The notes beneath the pieces are model-generated. The model searched no databases. It had not been told where the DNA came from and saw only the letters and a list, made by a program, of their open reading frames with translations. DNA of 31,427 nucleotides, taken from JBCDJG01 sp038748065. GTDB taxonomy: Bacteria; Pseudomonadota; Gammaproteobacteria; Pseudomonadales; Halieaceae. A program made the position numbers and the translations under genes. How positions within the stretch are numbered: the stretch's first letter is position 1; each line of letters opens with the position of its first letter. Shown piece after piece: positions 1 to 7,503 of the stretch. The stretch is taken from positions 1 to 31,427 of the forward strand of contig JBCDJG010000059.1 of assembly GCA_038748065.1 (NCBI GenBank). The letters are read 5' to 3'.

Positions 1-30
1 CTGTTGGAGTGGGGTGAGCGCTGCCGGCAT
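1..30 (-). CDS. Start of next operon gene, probably hflD (partial)
   Basis: The minus strand shows an ATG whose A overlaps the last base of the mnmA stop (TGATG arrangement), then ten open codons reading MPAALTPLQQ to the window edge. In E. coli and many gammaproteobacteria hflD follows mnmA directly, so this is probably its start. Ten residues are too few to confirm identity by sequence, and the call rests on synteny and the start/stop overlap. Confidence 0.35.
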   Translation of the reverse strand, partial: MPAALTPLQQ

Positions 31-1127
31 CAGCTTACTGCCTGCTCGATGACGCCGCCACCAAGGCAGCGCTCGCCGTCATAGAAAACCACTGACTGAC
101 CTGGGGTCACTGCTCGCTGCGGCTCTAGAAAATCAACGCGGTAGCCGTCTGGCGTCAGTGATAATTGGCAGGGCTGTTCTGGCTGCCGGTAACGTATCTT
201 TGCACTCAGCTTTGAGGGGAGATCGGGCGTCTCGCCGGCCACCCAATAGATTTGGCGAGTCTGCAGGCTGGAGCAGAAGAGCGCAGGGTGCTCATTGCCC
301 TGTGCTACCAACAGCACATTGCTGTCGAGCTCCTTACCTACGACATACCAGGGCGCATCCGGATGCTCTGCCAGGCCACCGATGCCGAGTCCCTGGCGTT
401 GGCCAATAGTGTGATACATCAGCCCCTGGTGTCGGCCGAGGTGCTCGCCGTCCAGGCTTTGGATATCGCCAGGCTGGGCGGGTAGGTATTGGCTTAGAAA
501 GTCCTTGAAGCGCCGTTCACCGATAAAGCAGATGCCCGTGGAGTCCTTCTTCTTCGCCGTCGCGAGCTGCCAGCGCTCTGCCAGCTCACGGACCTCAGGT
601 TTTTCGATCTCACCCACGGGGAACAGGGTTTTTTCGAGTTCCTTGTAGCCTACTGCATGCAGGAAGTAGCTTTGATCCTTGTTATCGTCCAGGCCCTTGA
701 GCAGCGTGCCTCGGCCGGCTGAATCCGTGCCGCGTCGCGTGTAATGCCCCGTAGCAATGTAGTCGGCACCGAGCATCATTGCATAGTCGAGGAAGGCCTT
801 GAATTTAATCTCCCGGTTGCACAGGATATCCGGGTTTGGTGTGAGACCAGCGCGGTATTCCTCAAGAAAGTGTTCGAACACCCCATCCCAGTACTCCGCC
901 GCAAAATTGGCGCCGTGCAACTTGATGCCCAATTTGTTGGCGACCGCCTGGGCATCGGCATAGTCAGCCTTTGCGGTGCAGTATTCTGTGCCGTCATCCT
1001 CTTCCCAGTTTTTCATGAACAGGCCTTCCACGCGGTAGCCCTGCTCCTGCAACAGCAGGGCAGAAACCGAGGAATCGACGCCGCCGGACATGCCGACAAT
1101 GACTTTGCTGGCGCTGTTGAGGCTCAT
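30..1127 (-). CDS. mnmA: tRNA-specific 2-thiouridylase MnmA
   Basis: MnmA adenylates and then thiolates U34 in the anticodon of tRNA-Lys, -Glu and -Gln, taking sulfur from the Tus relay. The 365-residue product has the PP-loop SGGVDS at residues 14-19. The two cysteines used in sulfur transfer are in NPDILCN (Cys103) and STGICF (Cys200). Length is normal for the family, and the C-terminal beta-barrel region is present. The ATG start lies inside the end of the upstream Nudix gene (4-base overlap), so translation is probably coupled. Gene order rluE-nudJ-mnmA is the E. coli order. I see nothing abnormal; identification is secure. Confidence 0.97.
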   Translation of the reverse strand: MSLNSASKVIVGMSGGVDSSVSALLLQEQGYRVEGLFMKNWEEDDGTEYCTAKADYADAQAVANKLGIKLHGANFAAEYWDGVFEHFLEEYRAGLTPNPDILCNREIKFKAFLDYAMMLGADYIATGHYTRRGTDSAGRGTLLKGLDDNKDQSYFLHAVGYKELEKTLFPVGEIEKPEVRELAERWQLATAKKKDSTGICFIGERRFKDFLSQYLPAQPGDIQSLDGEHLGRHQGLMYHTIGQRQGLGIGGLAEHPDAPWYVVGKELDSNVLLVAQGNEHPALFCSSLQTRQIYWVAGETPDLPSKLSAKIRYRQPEQPCQLSLTPDGYRVDFLEPQRAVTPGQSVVFYDGERCLGGGVIEQAVS

Positions 1128-1588
1128 GGATAGATCAGGTCCAGGGGGTAACGGTGCCCTGCCAGGTATCGCTCAATAGTGGCAATAACGAGGGGGCTGC
1201 GCATTCTATCAGACCGCTCGATAATTTCATCGTAGGTGAACCAGTGCCTGGCCAGGATATCGGGGTCCAGTTCCAGGCCCTGCAATTCAGTCTCGGGCGA
1301 AGCGAGAAAGCTCACGCGACAGTAGGTCACGCCATTGCCCGGGGCAGTGTGCAGGCTGACGCCGAGGCAGGCCGTCAGCGTTACCTCCCAACCCGACTCT
1401 TCACGCGTTTCACGCAGGGCCGCCTCTGGCAATGATTCGTCGGCTTCCAGATGCCCCGCAGGCTGGTTAAACACTGGCATCCCGGTAGTCTTGTCGTGCT
1501 CCTCGACCAGCAGGAAGCGACCTTGATCGTCAATTACGACAGTCGCTACAGTGACATGGGGCTGGAAAACGCTCACGTGGCCCGCCAC
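1124..1588 (-). CDS. nudJ: Nudix hydrolase NudJ (thiamine-pyrophosphate/nucleotide phosphatase)
   Basis: This 154-residue cytoplasmic protein has a complete Nudix box at residues 45-67: Gly45, Glu51, then REtrEEsG at 59-66 carrying the Mg2+-binding glutamates. E. coli NudJ (YmfB) hydrolyses nucleoside tri- and diphosphates and the thiamine precursor HMP-PP; it lies in the same position, between rluE and mnmA. The assignment combines motif, size and synteny. Its first codons overlap the end of rluE by 16 bases and its stop overlaps mnmA by 4, so the three genes form one tight operon. The exact substrate cannot be read from sequence. Confidence 0.92.
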   Translation of the reverse strand: MAGHVSVFQPHVTVATVVIDDQGRFLLVEEHDKTTGMPVFNQPAGHLEADESLPEAALRETREESGWEVTLTACLGVSLHTAPGNGVTYCRVSFLASPETELQGLELDPDILARHWFTYDEIIERSDRMRSPLVIATIERYLAGHRYPLDLIYP

Positions 1589-2154
1589 CGCTTTGGCCGC
1601 AGACCCTCAGGCATGTTGATTTTCAACTGACGAAATGAGCCGGGGGCGATATCTTCCACTGACCAGTCACCGACCCGGGTGCGGACCAGCCGTAGGGTCG
1701 GCAGACCCACCGCCGCGGTCATGCGCCTGACCTGGCGATTACGGCCCTCGCGTATCGACAGCTCCAGCCAGGTATCGACAATGTGCCGACGCGTGCGGAT
1801 GGGCGGCTGGCGCGGCCACAGCCATTCAGGCTCGGGCAAACTGCGCACCCGAGCGGGCAGTGTGGGGCCATCCTTCAATTCGATGCCGGCCTTGAGACGG
1901 GCTAGCGCTTCCTCGTCAGCGTGGCCCTCAACCTGCACCAGGTAGGTCTTCCACCGCTTGTGACGAGGGTTGGCAATCTGCTGTTGCAGGCGCCCATCAC
2001 TGGTTAGCAGCAGTAGGCCTTCTGAGTCATAGTCGAGGCGGCCAGCCGCCTTATATCCCGGGGCGTCAACGAAGTTGGCGAGGGTCTGGCGGCCCTCACT
2101 GTCGCTGAACTGGCTCAATACCTGGAAGGGTTTGTTCAATAGGATCAGGTTCAT
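1573..2154 (-). CDS. rluE: 23S rRNA pseudouridine synthase RluE
   Basis: This is a member of the RsuA/RluB/E/F family. In E. coli RluE makes pseudouridine 2457 in 23S rRNA. The 193-residue product has the family's catalytic motif GRLDYDSEGLLLLT with the nucleophilic aspartate at residue 41, and the C-terminal REGRNRQVRRM motif. It lacks an N-terminal S4 domain, which fits RluE rather than RsuA or RluB. It is the first gene of the rluE-nudJ-mnmA operon and is divergent from icd, as in E. coli. The promoter must lie in 2155-2352 on the minus strand; I could not single out convincing boxes for it. Confidence 0.93.
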   Translation of the reverse strand: MNLILLNKPFQVLSQFSDSEGRQTLANFVDAPGYKAAGRLDYDSEGLLLLTSDGRLQQQIANPRHKRWKTYLVQVEGHADEEALARLKAGIELKDGPTLPARVRSLPEPEWLWPRQPPIRTRRHIVDTWLELSIREGRNRQVRRMTAAVGLPTLRLVRTRVGDWSVEDIAPGSFRQLKINMPEGLRPKRWRAT

Positions 2155-2246
2155 TGCTGTAAAAATACGACAGGCGAGGCCGAGAATCGATCAATTCCTG
2201 TCCAAAGTTGTGCAGCTAAGCAGTGTCATGCCGCTGAAGACGCTAA

Positions 2247-2277
2247 TTGCACGAAAAAACGGTAAATCTGCTACAAT
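2247..2277 (+). promoter_or_regulatory. Candidate sigma-70 promoter for icd
   Basis: TACAAT at 2272-2277 matches the -10 consensus at five of six positions. TTGCAC at 2247-2252 could act as a poor -35 with a 19-base spacer. This would give a 5' leader of about 70 bases before icd, whose start is set by GGAG at 2343-2346, six bases before the ATG. The -10 is convincing; the -35 is not. Confidence 0.45.
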
Positions 2278-2352
2278 ACGCGCCGCTCTCTCAGGGGCCG
2301 CATCATCGGGATTTCGGCGCCTTTTCTGGAAACCACTAACACGGAGTACATT

Positions 2353-3606
2353 ATGGGCTACAAGCATATTCAGGTGCCTGGCGAAGGTGAGAAAATCGTC
2401 GTCAATGAAGATCACAGCCTGAACGTTCCCAACAACCCCATCATCCCTTATATCGAAGGCGACGGTATCGGCGTCGACATCAGCCCGGTTATGATCGACG
2501 TGGTTAATGCGGCGGTTAACAAGGCCTACAGCGGTGAGAAGAAGATTTCCTGGATGGAAATCTACACCGGTGAAAAGGCAGCTGAGCTCTACGACGGCGA
2601 CTGGTTCCCGGAAGAAACACTCGATGCCATCAAGGAATACTCGGTGGCCATCAAGGGCCCCCTTACAACGCCAGTCGGCGGCGGCTTCCGCTCGCTAAAC
2701 GTCGCTCTGCGCCAGGAAATGGACCTGTATACCTGCCTCCGGCCGGTGCGCTGGTTCGAGGGCGTGCCCTCACCGGTAAAAGACCCGGGCGCCTGCAATA
2801 TGGTGATCTTCCGTGAAAACTCTGAAGACATCTACGCCGGCATCGAGTATCAGGCGGGCACCGACGAGGCCCAGAAAGTTGTCGACTTCATCATAAACGA
2901 GATGGGCGCGACTAAAATCCGCTTCCCTCAGGACGTCGGCATTGGTATCAAGCCAGTCTCCTCTGAGGGCACCAAGCGACTGGTGCGCAAAGCGATTCAA
3001 TACGCCATCGACCAGGATCTTCCCTCCGTGACACTGGTCCACAAGGGCAACATCATGAAATTCACCGAGGGCGCCTTCCGTGACTGGGGCTATGAACTTG
3101 CCCAGGAGGAATTTGGCGGCGAGCTGCTGGACGGCGGTCCCTGGGTGGCCATCAAAAACCCGATTACCGGCAATGAGATCGTCATCAAAGACGTGATCGC
3201 CGACGCCATGCTGCAGCAGGTACTGACGCGTCCCAAAGAGTACAGCGTGGTCGCCACGCTGAATCTGAACGGCGACTATTTGTCAGACGCTTTGGCAGCC
3301 CAGGTCGGCGGTATCGGGATTGCCCCGGGTGCCAACCTGTCTGACACCGTGGCGCTGTTTGAGGCGACTCACGGCACCGCACCGAAGTACGCGGGTCAGG
3401 ACAAGGTCAATCCGGGCTCCCTGATCCTGTCCGCTGAGATGATGCTGCGCCACATGGGCTGGAATGAGGCCGCCGACCTCGTGATAGACGGCATGAATGG
3501 CGCCATCCAGGCGAAGACCGTGACCTACGACTTTGAGCGACTGATGGACGGCGCAACCCTGGTTAGCTGCTCCGATTTCGGGAAAGCCGTTGTTGCGCAT
3601 ATGTAA
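2353..3606 (+). CDS. icd: Isocitrate dehydrogenase, NADP-dependent
   Basis: Icd oxidatively decarboxylates isocitrate to 2-oxoglutarate in the TCA cycle. The 417-residue protein is the dimeric E. coli-type enzyme (416 residues there). Substrate-binding serine 114 lies in GGGFRSLNVALR and corresponds to the E. coli Ser113 that AceK phosphorylates. The NADP-selecting Lys-Tyr pair is in GTAPKYAGQDKVNP near the C-terminus, and LNGDYISD-like metal-ligand residues are present as LNGDYLSD. It is divergent from rluE and followed by a strong terminator, so it is probably monocistronic. Whether phosphorylation by AceK operates here cannot be told from this window. Confidence 0.98.
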   Translation: MGYKHIQVPGEGEKIVVNEDHSLNVPNNPIIPYIEGDGIGVDISPVMIDVVNAAVNKAYSGEKKISWMEIYTGEKAAELYDGDWFPEETLDAIKEYSVAIKGPLTTPVGGGFRSLNVALRQEMDLYTCLRPVRWFEGVPSPVKDPGACNMVIFRENSEDIYAGIEYQAGTDEAQKVVDFIINEMGATKIRFPQDVGIGIKPVSSEGTKRLVRKAIQYAIDQDLPSVTLVHKGNIMKFTEGAFRDWGYELAQEEFGGELLDGGPWVAIKNPITGNEIVIKDVIADAMLQQVLTRPKEYSVVATLNLNGDYLSDALAAQVGGIGIAPGANLSDTVALFEATHGTAPKYAGQDKVNPGSLILSAEMMLRHMGWNEAADLVIDGMNGAIQAKTVTYDFERLMDGATLVSCSDFGKAVVAHM

Positions 3607-3641
3607 GTGATCCGCAACTGAGCCTGAACTCACGCTGTGAC

Positions 3642-3674
3642 AAAAAAAGGCCCGCCAATTGGCGGGCCTTTTTC
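3642..3674 (+). terminator. Rho-independent terminator after icd
   Basis: A perfect 20-base inverted repeat, GGCCCGCCAATTGGCGGGCC at 3649-3668, is preceded by an A run and followed by TTTTT. The symmetrical A and T flanks would let it work in both directions. It starts about 35 bases after the icd stop and separates icd from clpS. Confidence 0.93.
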
Positions 3675-3740
3675 GTATCCCCAAAGCATACCCCAAAGCT
3701 GTGGGCCTGGCGAGACTGCCAGCCTCCCCTTGAATTCCTC

Positions 3741-3746
3741 TATACT
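3741..3746 (+). promoter_or_regulatory. Candidate -10 box for clpS-clpA
   Basis: TATACT matches the -10 consensus at five of six positions and lies about 45 bases before the preferred clpS start. No good -35 is seen 16-18 bases upstream. TTGAAT at 3730-3735 could instead pair with CATATC at 3753-3758, which is a poorer -10. Confidence 0.3.
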
Positions 3747-3790
3747 TACCGCCATATCCGATAGTCGGTAACCACCTTAAGAGATTGATC

Positions 3791-4147
3791 TTGGAAAGCA
3801 TCCATAGTGGCTCTCCCTGGCGTATGTCTGATGAAGAGGAGCACCGCGACGGCGGGCTGGCGCTGCAGGAGTCCAAGCCTGAGCTAAAAAAGCCGCCGCT
3901 GTTCAAGGTGGTACTGATCAACGACGACTACACCCCGATGGAGTTCGTCGTGCATGTGCTCGAGAACTTCTTCCGCATGAATCGCGAGCAGGCTACACAC
4001 GTCATGCTAACGGTGCACACCAAAGGCAAGGGAGTGTGCGGCATTTACACCCGGGATATCGCCGAAACAAAGGCGGCCCAGGTCAACCAGTACGCGCGGG
4101 AGAACGAACACCCGCTACTGTGCGAAATCGAGGCCTCGGAGGGTTGA
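3791..4147 (+). CDS. clpS: ATP-dependent Clp protease adaptor ClpS
   Basis: ClpS delivers N-degron substrates to ClpA. The core matches the family: INDDYTPMEFV carries the N-end-residue binding pocket, and TVHTKGKGVCGIYTRD and QVNQYARENEHPLLCEIE complete the fold. The start is uncertain. TTG at 3791 has AAGAGA (3779-3784) at a good distance, TTG at 3785 is two codons earlier, and ATG at 3824 has no visible Shine-Dalgarno but would give a protein of E. coli length. Pseudomonas ClpS also has a longer N-terminal tail, so I favour 3791. clpA follows 66 bases downstream, the standard arrangement. Confidence 0.93.
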   Translation: MESIHSGSPWRMSDEEEHRDGGLALQESKPELKKPPLFKVVLINDDYTPMEFVVHVLENFFRMNREQATHVMLTVHTKGKGVCGIYTRDIAETKAAQVNQYARENEHPLLCEIEASEG

Positions 4148-4213
4148 GGTTTGCAAGCTTGAAGAGAGTGAGGGTTATGAGCGTAAGTGTTAGACGGGTC
4201 AAAGGAGGGCGGC

Positions 4214-6502
4214 ATGCTCAGTAAGGATCTCGAACAAACCCTGAACGATGCGTTTCGCAGCGCGCGCGCGAAGCGTCACGAATTCATGACCGTGGAACAT
4301 CTTTTGCTGGCCTTGCTCGACAATAATGATGCCATCCGCGTGCTCAAAGCCTGTGGCGCAGACATCGGTGGTTTGCGCGGTGACCTTGTCGAGTTCGTCG
4401 ATGCCACAACGCCTCTAATCCCCGAGGAGGAAGAGGATCGTGATACCCAGCCGACCCTCGGTTTCCAGCGGGTCTTGCAGCGCGCGGTCTTCCACGTTCA
4501 ATCCTCAGGCAAAAGTGAGGTGAGCGGCGCCAATGTGCTGGTAGCGATCTTCAGTGAACAGGAAAGTCAGGCCGTTTACTTCCTGAAAACCCAGAGCATC
4601 GCGCGCCTGGACGTGGTCAATTTCATCACCCACGGAATCTCCAAGGTGTCTGATGATGACAGCGGTATGGAAGAGCAACCCGGTAGCACCGCGGAGGAAA
4701 CAGAGGGCGAAGAGGGCGAGTCCAACCCGCTGGACAGTTTCGCGACTAACCTGAATGACGAGGCCGCCGCGGGCCGTATTGACCCCCTGATCGGCCGTAT
4801 GCCCGAGGTAGAGCGCGTAGCCCAGATCCTCGCACGGCGACGCAAGAACAATCCGCTTCTCGTCGGCGAGTCCGGCGTGGGTAAGACGGCGATAGCCGAA
4901 GGCCTTGCGAAGATGATCGTGGACGGCGAGGTTCCCGAGATGCTCGAGAACAGCGTCGTCTACTCCCTGGATCTTGGTTCCTTACTCGCTGGCACCAAGT
5001 ACCGCGGCGACTTTGAGAAACGTTTCAAGGGCCTGCTTGCACAGCTCAAGAAGCGCGAGGGCGCCATTCTCTTCATAGACGAGATTCACACGATTATTGG
5101 CGCGGGCGCGGCGTCTGGCGGCGTAATGGATGCGTCCAACCTGTTAAAGCCTCTGCTGACCTCTGGACAGATGCGCTGCATCGGGTCTACGACCTTCCAG
5201 GAGTATCGCGGCATCTTCGACAAGGACAAAGCGCTCAGCCGTCGCTTCCAGAAAATCGACGTGATGGAGCCGAGCGTTGAGGAGTGCTACAAAATCCTCA
5301 AGGGCCTGAAGTCACGCTTCGAGGAGCATCACGGGCTGCGCTATACGGATAAAGCTCTGAAGGTCGCAACGGATCTTTCGGCCCGCTATATCACTGACCG
5401 TTTCCTGCCGGACAAGGCCATTGACGTTATCGACGAGGCGGGTGCGTATCAGCAGCTGCAGCCGCCTTCCAAGCGCAAGAAGACGGTTGGTGCCGGTGAC
5501 ATCGAGGCGGTTGTCGCCAAGATCGCCCGCATCCCGCCAAAGACCGTGTCCTCGGACGACAAGGAAGTGCTCGAAAAGCTGGAGCAGAACCTGCAGATGG
5601 TGGTGTTTGGCCAGGACAAGGCCATTACCAGCCTGTCGACCTCAATCAAGCTCGCCCGCGCTGGCCTGCGGGCCGGTGAGAAGCCGATTGGCTCCTTCCT
5701 GCTGGCGGGCCCCACCGGTGTAGGCAAAACGGAAGTCACGCGACAGCTGGCCCGCATCCTGGGCCTGGAATTGATCCGCTTCGACATGTCTGAGTACATG
5801 GAGCGGCACACCGTTTCCAGGCTCATTGGCGCACCGCCGGGCTACGTGGGCTTCGACCAGGGTGGGCTGCTAACTGACGCGGTGACCAAGAACCCACACG
5901 CCGTCGTATTGCTGGACGAGATAGAAAAGGCGCACCCCGAAGTATTTAACCTACTTCTGCAGGTGATGGATCATGGCACGCTGACGGATAACAACGGTCG
6001 CAAAGCTGACTTCCGCAACGTAATCCTTGTAATGACCACTAACGCTGGCGCCGAGAGCATCTCCCGGCGCACCATAGGCTTTACCCAGCAAGATCACAGC
6101 TCCGATGGCATGGAAGCGATTACCCGCATGTTTACACCAGAGTTCCGCAACCGGCTCGATGCCGTGGTTCAGTTCGAGCCCCTCGGTGAAGACGTCATAC
6201 TGACCGTGGTTGACAAGTTCCTGACCGAGTTGCAGGGGCAGTTGGATGAAAAGCGTGTCACGCTCGACGTCGATGAAGATGCTCGCCTGTGGCTGGTAGA
6301 GAAGGGTTACGACATGAACATGGGTGCCCGACCCATGGAGCGCGTGATCCAGGAGCACATCAAAAAGCCCCTCGCAGAGTTGGTCTTGTTTGGTTCACTG
6401 GCGAAGCAGGGCGGAACGGCTCAGGTCAGGCTGAACAGTACCCGCGACGGTCTGGATGTGCTGGTTGAGGAAGAGGCCGGTGCCGAGGCACTGGCAGACT
6501 AG
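4214..6502 (+). CDS. clpA: ATP-dependent Clp protease ATP-binding subunit ClpA
   Basis: ClpA is the AAA+ unfoldase that feeds substrates, including those brought by ClpS, into ClpP. From the ATG at 4214 it has 762 residues. It has an N-terminal repeat domain (about 1-140), an acidic linker rich in Glu, a first AAA+ module with Walker A GESGVGKT at 218-225, and a second with GPTGVGKT at 499-506. The ClpP-docking loop IGF is at 621-623, where E. coli has IGL. The start is fixed by a strong AAGGAGG at 4202-4208; a GTG at 4187 would lie upstream of that site. The middle coiled coil of ClpB is absent, which excludes ClpB. Confidence 0.97.
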   Translation: MLSKDLEQTLNDAFRSARAKRHEFMTVEHLLLALLDNNDAIRVLKACGADIGGLRGDLVEFVDATTPLIPEEEEDRDTQPTLGFQRVLQRAVFHVQSSGKSEVSGANVLVAIFSEQESQAVYFLKTQSIARLDVVNFITHGISKVSDDDSGMEEQPGSTAEETEGEEGESNPLDSFATNLNDEAAAGRIDPLIGRMPEVERVAQILARRRKNNPLLVGESGVGKTAIAEGLAKMIVDGEVPEMLENSVVYSLDLGSLLAGTKYRGDFEKRFKGLLAQLKKREGAILFIDEIHTIIGAGAASGGVMDASNLLKPLLTSGQMRCIGSTTFQEYRGIFDKDKALSRRFQKIDVMEPSVEECYKILKGLKSRFEEHHGLRYTDKALKVATDLSARYITDRFLPDKAIDVIDEAGAYQQLQPPSKRKKTVGAGDIEAVVAKIARIPPKTVSSDDKEVLEKLEQNLQMVVFGQDKAITSLSTSIKLARAGLRAGEKPIGSFLLAGPTGVGKTEVTRQLARILGLELIRFDMSEYMERHTVSRLIGAPPGYVGFDQGGLLTDAVTKNPHAVVLLDEIEKAHPEVFNLLLQVMDHGTLTDNNGRKADFRNVILVMTTNAGAESISRRTIGFTQQDHSSDGMEAITRMFTPEFRNRLDAVVQFEPLGEDVILTVVDKFLTELQGQLDEKRVTLDVDEDARLWLVEKGYDMNMGARPMERVIQEHIKKPLAELVLFGSLAKQGGTAQVRLNSTRDGLDVLVEEEAGAEALAD

Positions 6503-6545
6503 GTGAACAGCCAGGGCGCCCAGCGCCCATTGGCGTTAGAAACGC

Positions 6546-6764
6546 TCAGCGCTCGCGATAGGTGATACGCCCCTTGGTCAGGTCATATGGGGTCAGCTCG
6601 ACGCGCACCTTGTCGCCTGTGAGGATGCGGATGTAATTCTTGCGCATTTTGCCAGAGATGTGCGCCGTGACTACGTGACCGTTTTCCAACTGTACCCGGA
6701 AAGTGGTATTGGGAAGGGTATCAATGACCTCACCCTCCATTTCAATCTGGTCTTCCTTCGCCAT
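6546..6764 (-). CDS. infA: Translation initiation factor IF-1
   Basis: IF-1 binds the ribosomal A site during initiation. This 72-residue S1/OB-fold protein has the normal length, with the characteristic AHISGKMRKNYIRIL and GDKVRVELTPYDLTKGRI segments. It is convergent with clpA, as in E. coli. Its 5' region is unusual: a strong terminator ends about 20 bases upstream, and a small hairpin holds its Shine-Dalgarno sequence GAGGA, ten bases before the ATG. There is little room for an independent promoter between terminator and start codon, so transcription probably comes from readthrough or from a promoter overlapping the hairpin. Confidence 0.97.
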   Translation of the reverse strand: MAKEDQIEMEGEVIDTLPNTTFRVQLENGHVVTAHISGKMRKNYIRILTGDKVRVELTPYDLTKGRITYRER

Positions 6765-6768
6765 GCGG

Positions 6769-6783
6769 CAGCGATCCTCGCTG
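6769..6783 (-). promoter_or_regulatory. Hairpin enclosing the infA ribosome-binding site
   Basis: On the minus strand CAGCGA-GGA-TCGCTG is a perfect six-base stem with a three-base loop. The loop and adjoining stem bases are the GAGGA Shine-Dalgarno sequence of infA. It follows directly on the T run of the upstream terminator. Partial sequestration of the site is an inference; a six-base stem with a tight loop may be only marginally stable. Confidence 0.45.
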
Positions 6784-6784
6784 T

Positions 6785-6820
6785 AAAAAGAGGGCGCATT
6801 TTGCCTTAAATGCGCCCCTC
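6785..6820 (-). terminator. Rho-independent terminator between the 6843 gene and infA
   Basis: Minus strand GAGGGGCGCATTT, loop AAGGCA, AAATGCGCCCTC, then TTTTT: a 12-base stem with one bulged G and a U tract. It ends transcription of the secreted-protein gene at 6843-7442, but also lies in the leader of infA and could act as an attenuator for it. Confidence 0.88.
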
Positions 6821-6842
6821 ACGCCAGCGTAATGGTGCTGAA

Positions 6843-7442
6843 TTACTCCGCTGCTGCGGTCTCCAAAGGCTCGAGGCTCAGTGCGAGTGCCTCGCTGTAG
6901 ACCATCACAATGCTTTGGCCGAGCGTCACACCTTCCATCTTTTCCGGTTCCACGTCTTCTATCAGGTGCAGTTTGCCGCGGGGGTCCATCACCGTCACAG
7001 TACCGAGGATGCGATTCATGCCTTCGATGGTGCAAACGGCACGAATCATGCGCGCGGCACCGACCGCAGGCATACCCTCCGCCTGCCCGGCTTCTTCAAG
7101 CACGACCCAGGGGTTTTCTTTCTCCTCTTCGGTCGGCTCGCGGACCTCGCCTTCGAGCGCGGAAAGATAGGTTGCGCGAATACGATCACCGACGCTCACG
7201 TCCTCGAGGCTGACAACCTCTTCAGTGGCAGTCAGCGTTTGGCTCTGACCGAGCGGCCCCTCGATAGTCACCTGTTTGGTTTCGAGGTCAATATCCGTAA
7301 TCACGGCCTCAATGACCATAGCCATTGCACGTCCGCCGCCTTCCGGTGCATCTGCGTGCGCATCGGCCAGGGCGAACTGCGGCAGCATTATTGCCAGCAG
7401 TGCTGCAAGGGAGCGAAGGCCGTATTTTGCGAGTAGTTTCAT
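6843..7442 (-). CDS. Secreted protein of unknown function with two related beta-rich segments
   Basis: The 199-residue product begins with a clear Sec signal peptide (MKLLAKYGLRSLAALLAIMLP, cleavage near ALA-DA at about 26), so it should be periplasmic. The mature part holds two similar segments. The first runs VITDIDLETKQVTIEGPLGQ to VGDRIRATYLSAL; the second runs GTVTVMDPRGKLHLI to LGQSIVMVYSEALAL. Both have a T-V-[TD] / G-[PK] / G-[DQ] / Y-[SL]-[ES]-AL pattern suggesting a duplicated small beta-barrel. The linker between them is acidic (EEEKENPW). The start has CGGAG seven bases upstream. I recognise similar uncharacterised proteins in Pseudomonas relatives but no known function. A terminator follows. 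Confidence 0.75.
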   Translation of the reverse strand: MKLLAKYGLRSLAALLAIMLPQFALADAHADAPEGGGRAMAMVIEAVITDIDLETKQVTIEGPLGQSQTLTATEEVVSLEDVSVGDRIRATYLSALEGEVREPTEEEKENPWVVLEEAGQAEGMPAVGAARMIRAVCTIEGMNRILGTVTVMDPRGKLHLIEDVEPEKMEGVTLGQSIVMVYSEALALSLEPLETAAAE

Positions 7443-7503
7443 GAGTATTCTCCGGTTTGTGTGTCTTGCGTGATATTAGCTTATTAATATTGCCGATTTT
7501 ACC

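Noticed and set aside
3283..3921. Long open frame on the minus strand opposite icd and clpS
   Set aside because: It runs antisense to two strongly conserved genes and through the icd terminator, and its residues resemble no family. It is a by-product of GC-rich codon use.
6514..6528. GGGCGC-CCA-GCGCCC hairpin after clpA as a terminator
   Set aside because: The stem is short and no T run follows on the plus strand. It may slow polymerase but cannot be called an intrinsic terminator.
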